Shown piece after piece: positions 54,395 to 63,691 of a stretch of 64,000 bases of DNA. This DNA is from Saccharopolyspora hirsuta (GTDB lineage Bacteria; Actinomycetota; Actinomycetes; Mycobacteriales; Pseudonocardiaceae). The stretch is taken from positions 62,001 to 126,000 of the forward strand of contig NZ_VWPH01000007.1 in assembly GCF_008630535.1 (NCBI RefSeq). Direction: 5' to 3'. The translations under genes were made by a program, and so were the position numbers. The notes beneath the pieces were generated by a model. The model ran no database searches. It was not told the DNA's origin and worked only from the letters and a program-made list of their open reading frames with translations. The first letter of the stretch is position 1. Every line of letters begins with the position of its first letter.

Positions 54395-54931
54395 TTACTC
54401 GCCGAGCAGGCCTTCGGGCGGGTCGACGACCAGCTTCCCGGCGGCGAGGTCGATCTCGGGCACGATCTCGGCCACGAACGGCACCAGGACCTCGCGGTCG
54501 TCGGCCGTGCGCACCGACAGCAGCTCGCCCGCGGGCGTGTGGATGACCTCGCGCACCTCGCCGACCTCGGCCCCGGAGACCTGGACGGCCCGCAGCCCGA
54601 CCAGCTCGTGGTCGTGGAACTCGTCCGGGTCCTCGGTGGGTTCGAGGACGTCCGTGGTGACGGTCAGCATCACGCCCCGCAGGTCCTCGGCCGCCTCCCG
54701 GCCGTCGACGCCCTCGGCGCGCAGCAGCAGCCGCCCGGCGTGCGGCCGGGCGGCTGCCACGGTGAGGTTCTGCCCGCGGTCCTTGCCGCGGAGCTGGGTC
54801 CCGAGCACCGAGCCGGGTGCGAACCGCAGCTCGGGGCTGTCGGTGAGCACCTCGACGACGAGCTCTCCCCGCACACCGTGCGGTCGGACGATGCGCCCCA
54901 CGGCGAGGGTCTCCGGCCCGGGTTCAGCCAT
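54395..54931 (-). CDS. rimM: Ribosome maturation factor RimM
   Basis: 178-residue 16S rRNA processing factor acting on the 30S head. The N-terminal barrel begins [20 protein letters not shown], and the C-terminal PRC barrel contains [20 protein letters not shown] and [20 protein letters not shown]. It is 5 bp from the KH-protein gene in the rpsP-khpA-rimM operon. The usual linkage to trmD is kept, but with a terminator and a repeat in between. Confidence 0.95.
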   Translation of the reverse strand: MAEPGPETLAVGRIVRPHGVRGELVVEVLTDSPELRFAPGSVLGTQLRGKDRGQNLTVAAARPHAGRLLLRAEGVDGREAAEDLRGVMLTVTTDVLEPTEDPDEFHDHELVGLRAVQVSGAEVGEVREVIHTPAGELLSVRTADDREVLVPFVAEIVPEIDLAAGKLVVDPPEGLLGE

Positions 54932-54936
54932 GGCGC

Positions 54937-55176
54937 TCAGCGGTCGGTGTCGACCACGTCGACCCGGATGCCGCGACCGCCGATGCCGGACATCACGGTC
55001 CGCAGCGCGGTCGCGGTGCGACCGCCGCGGCCGATGACCTTGCCCAGGTCGTCGGGGTTCACGTGCACCTCGAGGGTGCGACCGCGCCGGGTCGTGAGCA
55101 GCTGAACGCGGACGTCGTCGGGGTTGTCGACGATGCCGCGCACCAGGTGTTCAAGCGCGTCCGCGAGGACCGTCAC
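54937..55176 (-). CDS. khpA: KH-domain RNA-binding protein KhpA
   Basis: 79-residue single-KH protein with the GxxG loop [16 protein letters not shown] and preceding HVNPDDLGK. KhpA forms a complex with KhpB and binds many RNAs in Gram-positives. Its GTG start overlaps the rpsP stop (GTGA). The rpsP-khpA-rimM order is common in Actinobacteria and Firmicutes. Confidence 0.93.
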   Translation of the reverse strand: MTVLADALEHLVRGIVDNPDDVRVQLLTTRRGRTLEVHVNPDDLGKVIGRGGRTATALRTVMSGIGGRGIRVDVVDTDR

Positions 55177-55625
55177 GCCTGACCTTCCTCGGACTTCTGC
55201 TCCTCGGCCTTGTCCTCAGCCTTGTCCTCGGCCTTCTTGCCACCCTTCTTCTTCGGGGTGGTGGCCTCGACGGTCGGCTCCTCGCCGGCGGCGGCCAGCG
55301 CGGCCTCGAACAGCTCCTGCTTGCTCGGCTTCGGCTCGGCGACCTTCAGGCGGCCCTCGCTGCCCGGCAGGCCCTTGAACTTCTGCCAGTCGCCGGTGAT
55401 CTCCAGGATGTTGCGCACCGGGTCGGTCGGCTGCGCCCCGACACCCAGCCAGTACTGCACCCGCTCCGAGTCGACGACGATGCCGCTCGGGTTCTCCTTC
55501 GGGTGGTACTGCCCGATCGTCTCGATGGCCCGGCCGTTGCGGCGGGTGCGGGCGTCGGCGACGACGATGCGGTAGTGCGGCTCGCGGATCTTGCCGATCC
55601 GCGCGAGCTTGATCTTCACAGCCAC
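55173..55625 (-). CDS. rpsP: 30S ribosomal protein bS16 with C-terminal extension
   Basis: 150-residue ribosomal protein. The first ~85 residues are standard bS16 ([60 protein letters not shown]). The remaining ~60 residues form a Lys/Glu/Ala-rich low-complexity tail with [20 protein letters not shown], an extension seen in many high-GC actinobacteria. It starts the rpsP-khpA-rimM operon and lies 284 bp downstream of a CPBP protease gene end-to-start. Confidence 0.96.
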   Translation of the reverse strand: MAVKIKLARIGKIREPHYRIVVADARTRRNGRAIETIGQYHPKENPSGIVVDSERVQYWLGVGAQPTDPVRNILEITGDWQKFKGLPGSEGRLKVAEPKPSKQELFEAALAAAGEEPTVEATTPKKKGGKKAEDKAEDKAEEQKSEEGQA

Positions 55626-55810
55626 GGGTGCTGGTGCTCCTCAGACTCTCGTTCGTGCTCCGGTGAGCACGCCGAACCGCGTGGGGCAGCGCTTCGGAAT
55701 GCTCGTAGGTCAAATCGGCCACAAGCGGTGAGAGGGACCCCTCGCGGCGAACAGCTAACCATTCTGCCAGATCCAAAGCCCGCAGCAGCTGCGGGGTACT
55801 TCCAGTCTGA

Positions 55811-55880
55811 CGAACTCATCCTGCGCAGCGGGACCTCAGCGGCGCCGGTTGCAAGCGCGGACCGAGCGGCTACGCCGCTT
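55811..55880 (-). repeat. Structured repeat family 1, deleted relic R7
   Basis: Minus strand: hairpin AGCGGC-N3-GCCGCT (55865-55879), GCAACCGGCGCCGC, then directly TGAGGTCCCGCT and GCGCAGGATGAG. The 5' hairpin and 3' end are joined without the main stem. It lies in the rpsP leader region (55626-55909), which is otherwise without recognised features. Confidence 0.5.
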
Positions 55881-55909
55881 CAATGATGCAGGTCAACATC
55901 GGGAAGCGG

Positions 55910-56683
55910 TCAGGCCGGGAGGAGGCCGAGGGAGATCAGCAGGAGGCCGAGCGCGGGCAGGAAGTTGTTCACCTGGTGGGCCACCACGCTGGCGGTCAAC
56001 CGGCCGGTGACCATGCGGGCCACGCCGATCGGGATCGCGATCACCAGCAGCAGCGCCGTGCGCTGCGGTTCCAGGTGGCCGATCGCGAACACCGCGGTGC
56101 TGAGCACGAACACGTTCAGCTGGCTCCAGCGCATCCGCTCCATGGCGCCCCAGAGCAGGCCGCGGTAGAGCAGTTCCTCGCACAGCGGTGCGATCAGCCA
56201 GATGTGCAGGAAGACCACCACGGCCACGACCGGGGGCAGCTCCACCCCGTCGAGCACGCTGCTCACCGTCGAGTGGGCGTTGTCCGGGCCGACCCACCTC
56301 GCCCACAGCGTGGTCGCGATGGTCGTGGTGACCAGGCCGATGCCGCCGATGGCCAGCCCGGTGGTGACGTCCGACCAGCGCCACTCCAGGCCGAAGTCCA
56401 GCCGCGGGCCGTTGCCGCGCACCACGGTGATCACCACCGCCAGCGCCCCGGCCAGCACCGTGGGCAGCATCAGCATGATCACCAGGGTCCCGGCGTCCGG
56501 GCTGCCGAGGGCGGCGGCCAGCGTCACCGACACCAGCACGAAGACCGCCTGCGTCAGGAAGAACGCACCGAGCCCCCACCGGTGGGTGCGGACGGGTGCG
56601 GTGGTCGACCGCTCCGGGGAGTCCCCGGCCGATTCTGGCTGTTGCACTTCGTTCACGGGCGTCTCCGCAGTGCCGATCGGCAT
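55910..56683 (-). CDS. CPBP-family intramembrane metalloprotease (first)
   Basis: 257-residue membrane protein with about seven or eight helices and the CPBP/Abi signatures: CEELLYRGLLWGAMERM (EExxxR), FAIGHLEPQRTALLL (second motif His) and HQVNNFLPALGLLL (third motif). Such Rce1-like proteases are linked to bacteriocin immunity or protein processing; no substrate is evident. It is a tandem paralogue of the next upstream gene, 70 bp away, and lies between the signal-recognition/amidohydrolase pair and rpsP. Confidence 0.87.
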   Translation of the reverse strand: MPIGTAETPVNEVQQPESAGDSPERSTTAPVRTHRWGLGAFFLTQAVFVLVSVTLAAALGSPDAGTLVIMLMLPTVLAGALAVVITVVRGNGPRLDFGLEWRWSDVTTGLAIGGIGLVTTTIATTLWARWVGPDNAHSTVSSVLDGVELPPVVAVVVFLHIWLIAPLCEELLYRGLLWGAMERMRWSQLNVFVLSTAVFAIGHLEPQRTALLLVIAIPIGVARMVTGRLTASVVAHQVNNFLPALGLLLISLGLLPA

Positions 56684-56753
56684 GGCCGGTCCCTGCCTGA
56701 CCGCTGGCGAGCCGCCAGGTTACCGCCACCGGCGCAACGCGCGGCAGCGGTTT

Positions 56754-57542
56754 TCACCGGGCGACGGCGAACAGCAGGAGGGCCGGCAGGAAGTTGTTCG
56801 TGGCGTGGGCGATCATGCTGGCAGCGACCCGTCCGGTGATCATCCGCGCCGCGCCGATCGCCAGACCACCGACGAACAGCACCGGGGTGCGCCACACCTC
56901 CTGGTGAATCAGCGCGAAGATCAGCGTGGTCAGGATCAGGATCGCATATCTCGGCAGCCGGTAGTGCTCCAACGCGCCCCAGAGCGCGCCGCGCATCAGC
57001 AGCTCCTCGGTCAGCGGCGCGCCCAGGAAGGCGAACAGCGCGAACAGGAACAGCCACACGGTGCGCTCGCCCTGCATCAGCCGGGTCAGGTCGGTCTCCG
57101 GCGGTGGGCCGGACACCGCGATGATCACCAGGGTCAGCAGCCAGGAGCCGATCAGCGCGGCGACCCCGCAGGCCACCCCCACCTTGAAGTCGCGCCGCTT
57201 GGGCACGATGCCGAAGTCCGAGCGCAGGCCTCGGCCGCGCCACCAGGAGAACACCGCGGGCACCAGGCCGAGCAGGATGTTCGGGGCGAAGGCGAGCAGC
57301 AGCAGCGGACCGGTGTTGGGCGGGGTGGTCGGGTCGAACCCGCCGTGCCGCTCCGGCCGGGCCGCGGTGAGGATCAGCACGAGCAGGTAGTAGCCGCCGT
57401 AGCCGATGAAGAACGCGGCGAGGCCCCAGGCCAGCGAGCCGCGGCGCGCGGCCTCCAGCTGGGCCTCCCAGAACGTCGGGTGCAGGTCGGGGTGCGTCGG
57501 CTGCGCAGGCCGGTCCGGACTGTTCTGCGGCTGCTCCCCCAC
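56754..57542 (-). CDS. CPBP-family intramembrane metalloprotease (second)
   Basis: 262-residue paralogue of the adjacent gene with the same three motifs: TEELLMRGALWGALEHY, FALIHQEVWRTPVLF and HATNNFLPALLLFAVA. The N-terminus (about 35 residues) is hydrophilic and proline-rich. It starts with GTG 57542. Both copies keep the catalytic Glu, Arg and His residues, so neither looks degenerate. Together they may form a two-protease unit. Confidence 0.87.
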   Translation of the reverse strand: MGEQPQNSPDRPAQPTHPDLHPTFWEAQLEAARRGSLAWGLAAFFIGYGGYYLLVLILTAARPERHGGFDPTTPPNTGPLLLLAFAPNILLGLVPAVFSWWRGRGLRSDFGIVPKRRDFKVGVACGVAALIGSWLLTLVIIAVSGPPPETDLTRLMQGERTVWLFLFALFAFLGAPLTEELLMRGALWGALEHYRLPRYAILILTTLIFALIHQEVWRTPVLFVGGLAIGAARMITGRVAASMIAHATNNFLPALLLFAVAR

Positions 57543-57669
57543 GGCGCACTCCCCTCGACGCCATCAACCCTAAGTGCTCAGCGGGTTCGACGCCGATCAC
57601 GCCTCCGCGCGCTGACCTGGCCGTTCGAAGGCCTCCGGGCGTTCGCGAGGACCGCAAAACTGCGGTTGA

Positions 57670-58752
57670 TCAGGCCGGGCCGACGACGACGTTGCCGCGC
57701 AGGAGGATGCGGCGGGGGTTGCGGAGCTCGGTGAGGTCCTTGCGGGGGTCCGCAGCGTAGCAGACCAGGTCCGCCGGGGCGCCGTGCTCGAGCGCGGGCC
57801 AGCCCAGCCACTCGCGTGCCTCCCACGCCGCTGCGCCGATGGCCTGCTCGGTGGACATCCCGACGCGGTGCAGGGCGATGACCTCCTCGGCCAGCACGCC
57901 GTGCGCGATGCCGCCGCCCGCGTCAGTTCCCGCGTACACCGGGATGCCCGCCTCGATCGCCTTCGCCACGGTCCGGTCGGCCCGCTCGTACAGGTCGGTC
58001 ATGTGCGCGGCGTAGGTCGGGTACTTGGTCGCCGCCGCCGCGAAGGACGGGAAGTTCTCGATGTTGATCAGCGTCGGGACCAGCGCGGTGCCGTGCCGGG
58101 CCATCAGCTCGATGGTGTCGTCGGTGAGGCCGGTGCCGTGCTCGATGCAGTCGATGCCCGCCGCGATCAGCCCGGGCAGCGCGTCCTCGCCGAAGACGTG
58201 CGCGGTGACGCGGGCGCCCATCCGGTGCGCGGTGGCGATCGCCTCGGTGAGCACCTCGTCGCTCCACAGCGGGGCCAGGTCGCCCACCGAGCGGTCGATC
58301 CAGTCGCCGACCAGCTTGATCCAGCCGTCCCCGTAGGCGGCCTGCTCCGCGACCGCGGCGGGCAGCTGCTCCTCGTGGTCGAGCTGGTCGGCCAGGTACG
58401 GGATGTAGCGCTTCGGGCGGGCGATGTGGCGTCCGGCGCGGATGATGCGCGGCAGGTCCTCGCGCTCCTGCAGCGGCCGGGTGTCGACGGGCGAACCGCA
58501 GTCGCGGACCAGCAGGGTGCCCGCGTCGCGGTCGAGCTCGGCCTGCGCGACCGCCTCGTCCAGCTCCACCGGGCCCTCCGGGCCGATGCCGATGTGGCAG
58601 TGCGCGTCGACCAGGCCGGGCAGCACGAAACCGCCGTCGAAGACGGTTTCGGCGCCCGGCACCGGGTCGAGGCTGATCCGGCCGTCGCGGACCCACAGGT
58701 CGCGGTGCGCGCCGTCGGGCAGCACCACCCCGCGCAGGTGCAGCGCGGTCAC
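57670..58752 (-). CDS. Amidohydrolase-superfamily enzyme
   Basis: 360-residue metal-dependent hydrolase. The first metal pair is in LVDAHCHIGIG; other signature positions are in VTAHVFGEDALPGLIAAGID, CIEHGTGLTDDTIELMARHG and PVYAGTDAGGGIAHG (catalytic Asp). This resembles the prolidase/imidazolonepropionase-like subgroup. Substrate unknown. Its GTG overlaps the ffh stop (GTGA), an arrangement also seen in mycobacteria next to ffh, though no link with protein targeting is known. Confidence 0.86.
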   Translation of the reverse strand: MTALHLRGVVLPDGAHRDLWVRDGRISLDPVPGAETVFDGGFVLPGLVDAHCHIGIGPEGPVELDEAVAQAELDRDAGTLLVRDCGSPVDTRPLQEREDLPRIIRAGRHIARPKRYIPYLADQLDHEEQLPAAVAEQAAYGDGWIKLVGDWIDRSVGDLAPLWSDEVLTEAIATAHRMGARVTAHVFGEDALPGLIAAGIDCIEHGTGLTDDTIELMARHGTALVPTLINIENFPSFAAAATKYPTYAAHMTDLYERADRTVAKAIEAGIPVYAGTDAGGGIAHGVLAEEVIALHRVGMSTEQAIGAAAWEAREWLGWPALEHGAPADLVCYAADPRKDLTELRNPRRILLRGNVVVGPA

Positions 58753-60302
58753 TTCTTCTTGCCGTTTCCGAAGTTCAGCTTGGACGGGTCGAAGCCGGGC
58801 GGCAGGTCGTTCATGCCGCCCTCCAGCTTGGACAGGTCCGGTCCGCCGGGCGGCAGGCCGGGCATCCCGCCCGGGGGCATGCCGGGGAAGCCGCCGGGCA
58901 GGCCGCGCATGCCCTTGGGCTGCGTCGGGCCGCGCCCCTTCTTGCCCTTCTTCCCCTTCTTGCCCTTGCGGTTCTTGCTGCCGCCACCGCCGCCGAAGCC
59001 GAAGCCGCCGGCCATCTGCTGCATCATCTTGCGGGCTTCGAAGAACCGGTTGACCAGGTCGTTGATGTCGCTGACGGTCACCCCGGAACCCCGCGCGATG
59101 CGCTGGCGGCGGGAGGCGTTGATGATCTTCGGGTCGGCCCGCTCGGCGGGCGTCATGCCGCGGATGATCGCCTGGATGCGGTCCAGGTGCTTCTCGTCGA
59201 AGTTGGCCAGCTGGTCCTTCATCTGACCGGCGCCCGGCAGCATCCCCAGCAGGTTCTGCAGCGGGCCCATCCGGCGCACCGCCTGCATCTGCTCCAGGAA
59301 GTCCTCCAGGGTCAGCTGGCCGGTGCCCAGCTTCTCCGCGGCCTTCTCCGCCTGCTCCTGGTCGAAGGCCTGCTCGGCCTGCTCGATGAGGGTGAGCATG
59401 TCACCCATGCCCAGGATCCGGTTGGCCATCCGGTCCGGGTGGAAGAGGTCGAAGTCCTCCAGCTTCTCGCCGCTGGAGGCGAACATGATGGGCTGGCCGG
59501 TGATCTCGCGGACCGACAGCGCGGCGCCACCGCGGGCGTCGCCGTCGAGCTTGGTCAGCACCACGCCGGTGAAGCCGACGCCGTCGCGGAACGCCTCGGC
59601 GGTGTTGACCGCGTCCTGACCGATCATCGCGTCGAGCACGAACAGGACCTCGTCCGGGGTGATCGCATCCCGGATGTCGGCGGCCTGCTTCATCATCTCC
59701 TCGTCGATGCCCAGCCGGCCGGCGGTGTCGACGATGACGACGTCGTGCTGGGCCCGGCGGGCCTCGTCGATGCTGCGGCGGGAGACCTCCACCGGGTCGC
59801 CGACGCCGTTGCCCGGCTCCGGCGCGAACACCGGCACCCCGGCGCGCTCGCCGACCACCTGCAGCTGGTTCACCGCGTTCGGGCGCTGCAGGTCGCAGGC
59901 CACCAGCAGCGGCGTGTGGCCCTGCCCGGACAGCCACTTGGCGAGCTTGCCCGCCAGCGTCGTCTTACCGGAACCCTGCAGACCCGCCAGCATGATCACG
60001 GTCGGCGGGGTCTTGGCGAACTCCAGCCGCCGGGTCTCGCCGCCGAGGACGGTGACCAGTTCCTCGTTGACGATCTTGATGACCTGCTGGGCCGGGTTGA
60101 GGGCCTGGGAGACCTCGGCGCCCTTGGCGCGCTCCTTGACACCCTTGATGAAGCTGCGCACCACGGGAAGCGCCACGTCTGCTTCGAGCAGGGCGATGCG
60201 GATCTCCCGCGCGGTGGCGTCGATGTCCGCGTCGGACAGCCGCCCCTTGCCGCGCAGGTTCGTCAGGACCGAGGTGAGCCGGTCGGAGAGAGTGTCGAAC
60301 AC
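58749..60302 (-). CDS. ffh: Signal recognition particle protein Ffh
   Basis: 517-residue SRP54 GTPase that brings nascent membrane proteins to FtsY. The N domain leads into the G domain with P-loop GLQGSGKTTLAGKLA, DTAGRLGIDEEMM, and TKLDGDARGGAALS. The Met-rich M domain shows DFLEQMQAVRRMGPLQNLLG. After the M domain comes a basic Lys/Gly stretch, then a Pro-Gly-Met-rich tail of about 50 residues (GGFPGMPPGGMPGLPPGG). The start is GTG 60302. Confidence 0.96.
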   Translation of the reverse strand: MFDTLSDRLTSVLTNLRGKGRLSDADIDATAREIRIALLEADVALPVVRSFIKGVKERAKGAEVSQALNPAQQVIKIVNEELVTVLGGETRRLEFAKTPPTVIMLAGLQGSGKTTLAGKLAKWLSGQGHTPLLVACDLQRPNAVNQLQVVGERAGVPVFAPEPGNGVGDPVEVSRRSIDEARRAQHDVVIVDTAGRLGIDEEMMKQAADIRDAITPDEVLFVLDAMIGQDAVNTAEAFRDGVGFTGVVLTKLDGDARGGAALSVREITGQPIMFASSGEKLEDFDLFHPDRMANRILGMGDMLTLIEQAEQAFDQEQAEKAAEKLGTGQLTLEDFLEQMQAVRRMGPLQNLLGMLPGAGQMKDQLANFDEKHLDRIQAIIRGMTPAERADPKIINASRRQRIARGSGVTVSDINDLVNRFFEARKMMQQMAGGFGFGGGGGSKNRKGKKGKKGKKGRGPTQPKGMRGLPGGFPGMPPGGMPGLPPGGPDLSKLEGGMNDLPPGFDPSKLNFGNGKKK

Positions 60303-60402
60303 GGGTTCACGGGCTCCAGAGTCGATGGATTACCTATGCGAGGGTAACTGCCCGCACCTACCGCCCGGTGTGGGCTGGGCAGCGCAATCGCGGAAATGGC
60401 GC

Positions 60403-60435
60403 AACCCCGGGTGACCGCGAGGGCCACCCGGGGTT
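60403..60435. terminator. Hairpin in the ffh-helicase intergenic region
   Basis: Perfect 11-bp stem AACCCCGGGTG / CACCCGGGGTT with an 11-nt loop, followed by TT on the plus strand. It lies immediately upstream of repeat copy R4 in the 314-bp gap; it may be the counterpart of the 5' hairpin in R2 and R5. Confidence 0.6.
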
Positions 60436-60472
60436 TCCGCCAGCTTGATCAACCCTCGCAACGTGCACCGCC

Positions 60473-60592
60473 GCGGGTTCTCAGCGCTCGCCTGGCGAGG
60501 ACAGCCCGTTCGCCGTGTATTGGGCATACATCAGAACGGGCTCCCGCAGTCCAGGCGGGCGCTGAGGTTCCGCTACCGGCACCGCTGCGCAA
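60473..60592 (+). repeat. Structured repeat family 1, copy R4
   Basis: GCGGGTTCTCAG, main stem arm CAGCGCTCGCCTGG pairing with CCAGGCGGGCGCTG, GAGGACA, inner stem GCCCGTTC/GAACGGGC, and hairpin TGTAT-N5-ATACA. It ends CTGAGGTTCCGCTACCGGC ACCGC TGCGCAAG. It is on the plus strand, opposite to both flanking genes (ffh and the helicase). Confidence 0.82.
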
Positions 60593-60616
60593 GGTGGCTG
60601 CAACGAAAATTTCCGC

Positions 60617-62335
60617 TCAGCTGCGCTGGTAGTCCTCGCGGCGCGGGCCTCGGGACTGCGGCGAGCGCTGGCCCTTGCGGTGCGGGCGGCGGTCGCCGCG
60701 GTCGCGCTCCCGGGCGGGGCGGCGCGGTCGGCGGCTGATGAACTCGCCGTCCGCGCGGCTGATGCGCAGCCCGCGCCCGGCCACCTGGGTGGTGCGCAGC
60801 TTGCTGAGCAGCTCGTCCGGGAGGTCGGCGGGCAGTTCGATCAGGGTGTGCTCGTTGCGGATGTCGATGTGCCCGATGTACTTGCTGGGCACACCGCCCT
60901 CGTTGGCCAGCGCCCCGACCAGCGCGCGCGGGGTGACCCGGTTGCGGCGGCCGACCTCGACCCGGTAGGTCTCGGTGTCCGAGCTGCTCGGGTGGAACGA
61001 CGGGCCCTCGCGGCGCGGCGGCTCCGGCTCGGCCTCCAGCAGCAGCGGGCGGTCGCCCTGGGCCATGGCGGCCAGCGCGGCGGCGATCTCCGCGGCCGGC
61101 ACGTCGTGGGTCTGCTCGTACTCCCGCACCAGCTCCTGGAACACCTCGAGACCGCCCTTGGCCAGGGTGTCGGTGATGCTCTGCGCGAACTTGGCCAGTC
61201 GGCGGTCGTTGACCGCGTCGATGGTGGGCAGCTCCATCTGCTGGATCTGCTGGCGGGTGGCCCGCTCGATGGCGCGCAGCAGGTGCCGCTCGCGCGGCGA
61301 GACGAACAGGATCGCCTCCCCGCTGCGCCCGGCCCGGCCGGTGCGGCCGACGCGGTGCACGTAGGACTCGGTGTCGTGCGGGATGTCGTAGTTGAGCACG
61401 TGCGAGATGCGCTCGACGTCCAGGCCGCGGGCGGCGACGTCGGTGGCCACCAGGATGTCGATCTTGCCGTCCCGGAGGTGGCCGATGGTGCGCTCCCGCT
61501 GCGCCTGCGCGATGTCGCCGTTGATCGCGGCTGCGCTGAAGCCGCGGGCCTGCAGCTTCTCCGCGAGCTCCTCGGTGAGCTGCTTGGTGCGCACGAACAC
61601 GATCATCGCGTCGAACGGCTCGACCTCGAGGATGCGGGTCACCGCGTCCAGCTTGTTCGCGCCGCGCACCGGCACGTACCGCTGGTTGATGTTGGTGGCC
61701 GTGCTGGTCTTGGTCTTGACCGAGATCTCGGCGGGCTCGTTGAGGTAGTTCTGGCTGATCTTGCGGATCGCGCCGGGCATGGTCGCGGAGAACAGCGCCA
61801 CCTGGCGGCTGTCCGGCACGGCCTGCAGGATCCGCTCCACGTCCTCGATGAAGCCCATCCGCAGCATCTCGTCGGCCTCGTCGAGCACCAGGTTCTTCAG
61901 CCCGGTCAGGTCGAGCGAGCCCTTCTCCAGGTGGTCGATCAACCGGCCGGGGGTGCCGACGACCACGTGCGCGCCGCGGCGCAGCCCGGCCAGCTGCGGG
62001 CCGTAGCCGGTGCCGCCGTAGATCGGCAGGACGTGGAAGCCGGGCAGGTGCGCGGCGTAGCGCTGGAACGCCTCGGAGACCTGGATGGCCAGTTCCCGGG
62101 TCGGCGCGAGCACCATGGCCTGCGGGCCCTTGGCGTCGAGGTCCAGGCGGGACAGGATGGGCAGCGCGAACGCGGCGGTCTTGCCGGTGCCGGTCTGCGC
62201 CAGACCCAGCACGTCGCGCCCCTCCAGGAGCAGCGGGATGGTCTGCGCCTGGATCGGGGAGGGGGTTTCGTAGCCGATCTCGGTGAGCGCCTGGCGGACG
62301 CGCGGGTCGAGGTCGAGCTCGTCAAAGGTCTGCAT
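60617..62335 (-). CDS. deaD: DEAD-box ATP-dependent RNA helicase
   Basis: 572-residue CsdA/DeaD-type helicase. Motifs: Q motif GYETPSPIQAQTIPLLL, I AQTGTGKTAAF, Ia APTRELAIQV, II VLDEADEM, III FSATMP, V ATDVAARGLDVERI and VI HRVGRTGRAGR. A DbpA-type RNA-binding domain (RNRVTPRALVGALANEGGVP) and an Arg-rich tail follow. These helicases act in ribosome assembly and cold-shock mRNA decay. ATG 62335 starts at the conserved MQTFDELDLDPRVRQAL; the open frame to 62629 is treated as a leader. Confidence 0.94.
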   Translation of the reverse strand: MQTFDELDLDPRVRQALTEIGYETPSPIQAQTIPLLLEGRDVLGLAQTGTGKTAAFALPILSRLDLDAKGPQAMVLAPTRELAIQVSEAFQRYAAHLPGFHVLPIYGGTGYGPQLAGLRRGAHVVVGTPGRLIDHLEKGSLDLTGLKNLVLDEADEMLRMGFIEDVERILQAVPDSRQVALFSATMPGAIRKISQNYLNEPAEISVKTKTSTATNINQRYVPVRGANKLDAVTRILEVEPFDAMIVFVRTKQLTEELAEKLQARGFSAAAINGDIAQAQRERTIGHLRDGKIDILVATDVAARGLDVERISHVLNYDIPHDTESYVHRVGRTGRAGRSGEAILFVSPRERHLLRAIERATRQQIQQMELPTIDAVNDRRLAKFAQSITDTLAKGGLEVFQELVREYEQTHDVPAAEIAAALAAMAQGDRPLLLEAEPEPPRREGPSFHPSSSDTETYRVEVGRRNRVTPRALVGALANEGGVPSKYIGHIDIRNEHTLIELPADLPDELLSKLRTTQVAGRGLRISRADGEFISRRPRRPARERDRGDRRPHRKGQRSPQSRGPRREDYQRS

Positions 62336-62630
62336 GCTGAACGCGGGTCTCCTCGCTGGGGTCGACAGGGGGCTGATGGATCGCGGAAACGGCCCGGTGC
62401 TGCCCGCCAGGAGGGGGGCGTGGGGTCGGCGCGGTGGTGGAGCCGACCACGGGGCGGTCGCTTGCGCTTGTCGAACCGCGCGTTCCGCTGGACGCACACC
62501 CTGTTGCCAGTCACCCGCAGCTCGATGATTCTCAGCCTGGTGCGGCGACCTCCTGGCCGCAGCACCAGCAATCCAGCCTAGCGATCGAGATCCGCGCCCG
62601 CCGCGCCGCCCCGGCACAACGGGACGCACA
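62336..62630. other. Leader region of the RNA helicase gene
   Basis: 295 bp without a recognised gene between the helicase start and the stop of the kinase-like gene. The helicase frame stays open through it but encodes Arg/Ala/Pro-rich sequence with no homology I recognise. A long leader would suit a cold-regulated helicase; that is inference. Confidence 0.45.
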
Positions 62631-63215
62631 TCACGCCCGGACGTCCAGCCGGAGCCCGGGAGCGACGTCGTCGCGGGTCAGCAGGTGCACCCGCTGCCAG
62701 CCGCGCGGCACCGCGCCACCGCGCAGCCTGCGGTGCATCCGGTCCGCGCGCTGGACGTGCCGCTGGAACGACGTGCGGCGGATCAACCGGCCGCGCTGCT
62801 GCTGCCCGGCCAGCGCGTCGCGCGGATCGGCGTGCAGCCACACCAGCACCCGCTGCCGCCCGCTCAGCCAGCCGAACACCACCAGCAGGGCGCGGGTGGT
62901 GGCGCGGGTGGCGGGTTCGTGCGCGACGACCGGGCCGGGCGCGGTCAGGCAGAACCAGACGATGCGGGTCCGGTGCGCCAGGTGCACCACCGGCCGGTAG
63001 TAGCGGTAGGGCAGCCGGTCCGGCAGGACCTCGCGCAGGCGCGCGCGGACCTGCTCGGAGTCCAGCGCCGAGATGCTGGCGTCCGCGCGCAGCTTGCCCA
63101 GCGCCGTGCTCTTGCCGGCGCCGGGCAGTCCGGCCAGGACGACGAGGGATCGGCGGCCGACGCGCACGGTCGGCGGGGGGTTTGCGACCACTGGTGGTGA
63201 GTCCGGTATGTCCAC
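62631..63215 (-). CDS. P-loop kinase-like ATP-binding protein
   Basis: 194-residue protein with Walker A VVLAGLPGAGKSTALGKLRA close to the N-terminus, an acidic second motif SALDSEQVRARLREVL, and a helical basic C-terminus, like the small AAA_33/zeta-toxin-like nucleotide kinases. Substrate unknown. The start is placed at GTG 63215, ten bases after TAATCT, suggesting a leaderless transcript; the open frame to 63758 crosses the glnB terminator and is not credible. Confidence 0.72.
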   Translation of the reverse strand: MDIPDSPPVVANPPPTVRVGRRSLVVLAGLPGAGKSTALGKLRADASISALDSEQVRARLREVLPDRLPYRYYRPVVHLAHRTRIVWFCLTAPGPVVAHEPATRATTRALLVVFGWLSGRQRVLVWLHADPRDALAGQQQRGRLIRRTSFQRHVQRADRMHRRLRGGAVPRGWQRVHLLTRDDVAPGLRLDVRA

Positions 63216-63629
63216 GACGAGGACCAGATTACGCGTTGATCGATCTTGCCCGGAGGGGTCCGGCGCGGGGGAACGCGGTTTCGATGAAGCCGTTCTCATG
63301 ATGGCTGGTGGCCGCGGGCGCGAAGGAAGGAGGCGGCTCGCCCTCCCCTCGCGAGCCGCCTCCCGCACCAACCCCCTGGTGCACTTCGCAGTCCGCCCGG
63401 GTGGCCCTTCCCCTGCCACCCGCGCGGGTTCCCCCGTTGCGATCGCCAGGCCCGGAATCACCCGCCCGACCCCCAGTGCGGGCGGGTGCCCCCTCCGGTT
63501 CCCCCTGATCTCCGCGTCGCACCTAGAAGTCTGCCGCCCGGCGGGCTCCGGCGAGACCGTGAAGCCCCCTGAGTGCGGCTGCGTAGTGCTACTCACCTCG
63601 GCCCGCTCCCGGTCGGAAAACCACTCACG
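63216..63629. other. Intergenic region between glnB terminator and kinase-like gene
   Basis: About 410 bp with no supported gene. It contains a 12-bp stem GGAGGCGGCTCG / CGAGCCGCCTCC (63329-63340, 63352-63363), whose role is unclear, and the TAATCT-type -10 of the kinase-like gene at its lower end. Confidence 0.5.
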
Positions 63630-63676
63630 AAAAGCCGGGAGGGCGCCTCCGGCCGGTGGCCGGGGACGCCCTCCCG
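63630..63676 (-). terminator. Intrinsic terminator after glnB
   Basis: 10-bp stem CGGGAGGGCG / CGCCCTCCCG (63636-63645, 63667-63676) with additional inner pairing GGCC/GGCC, followed on the minus strand by GCTTTTCG, 15 bp beyond the glnB stop. Confidence 0.82.
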
Positions 63677-63691
63677 AGAACTCGCCAGGGG

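Noticed and set aside
60680..62581. Open frame of 633 codons antisense to the RNA helicase
   Set aside because: It mirrors the helicase codons exactly and shows no independent motif or start signal.
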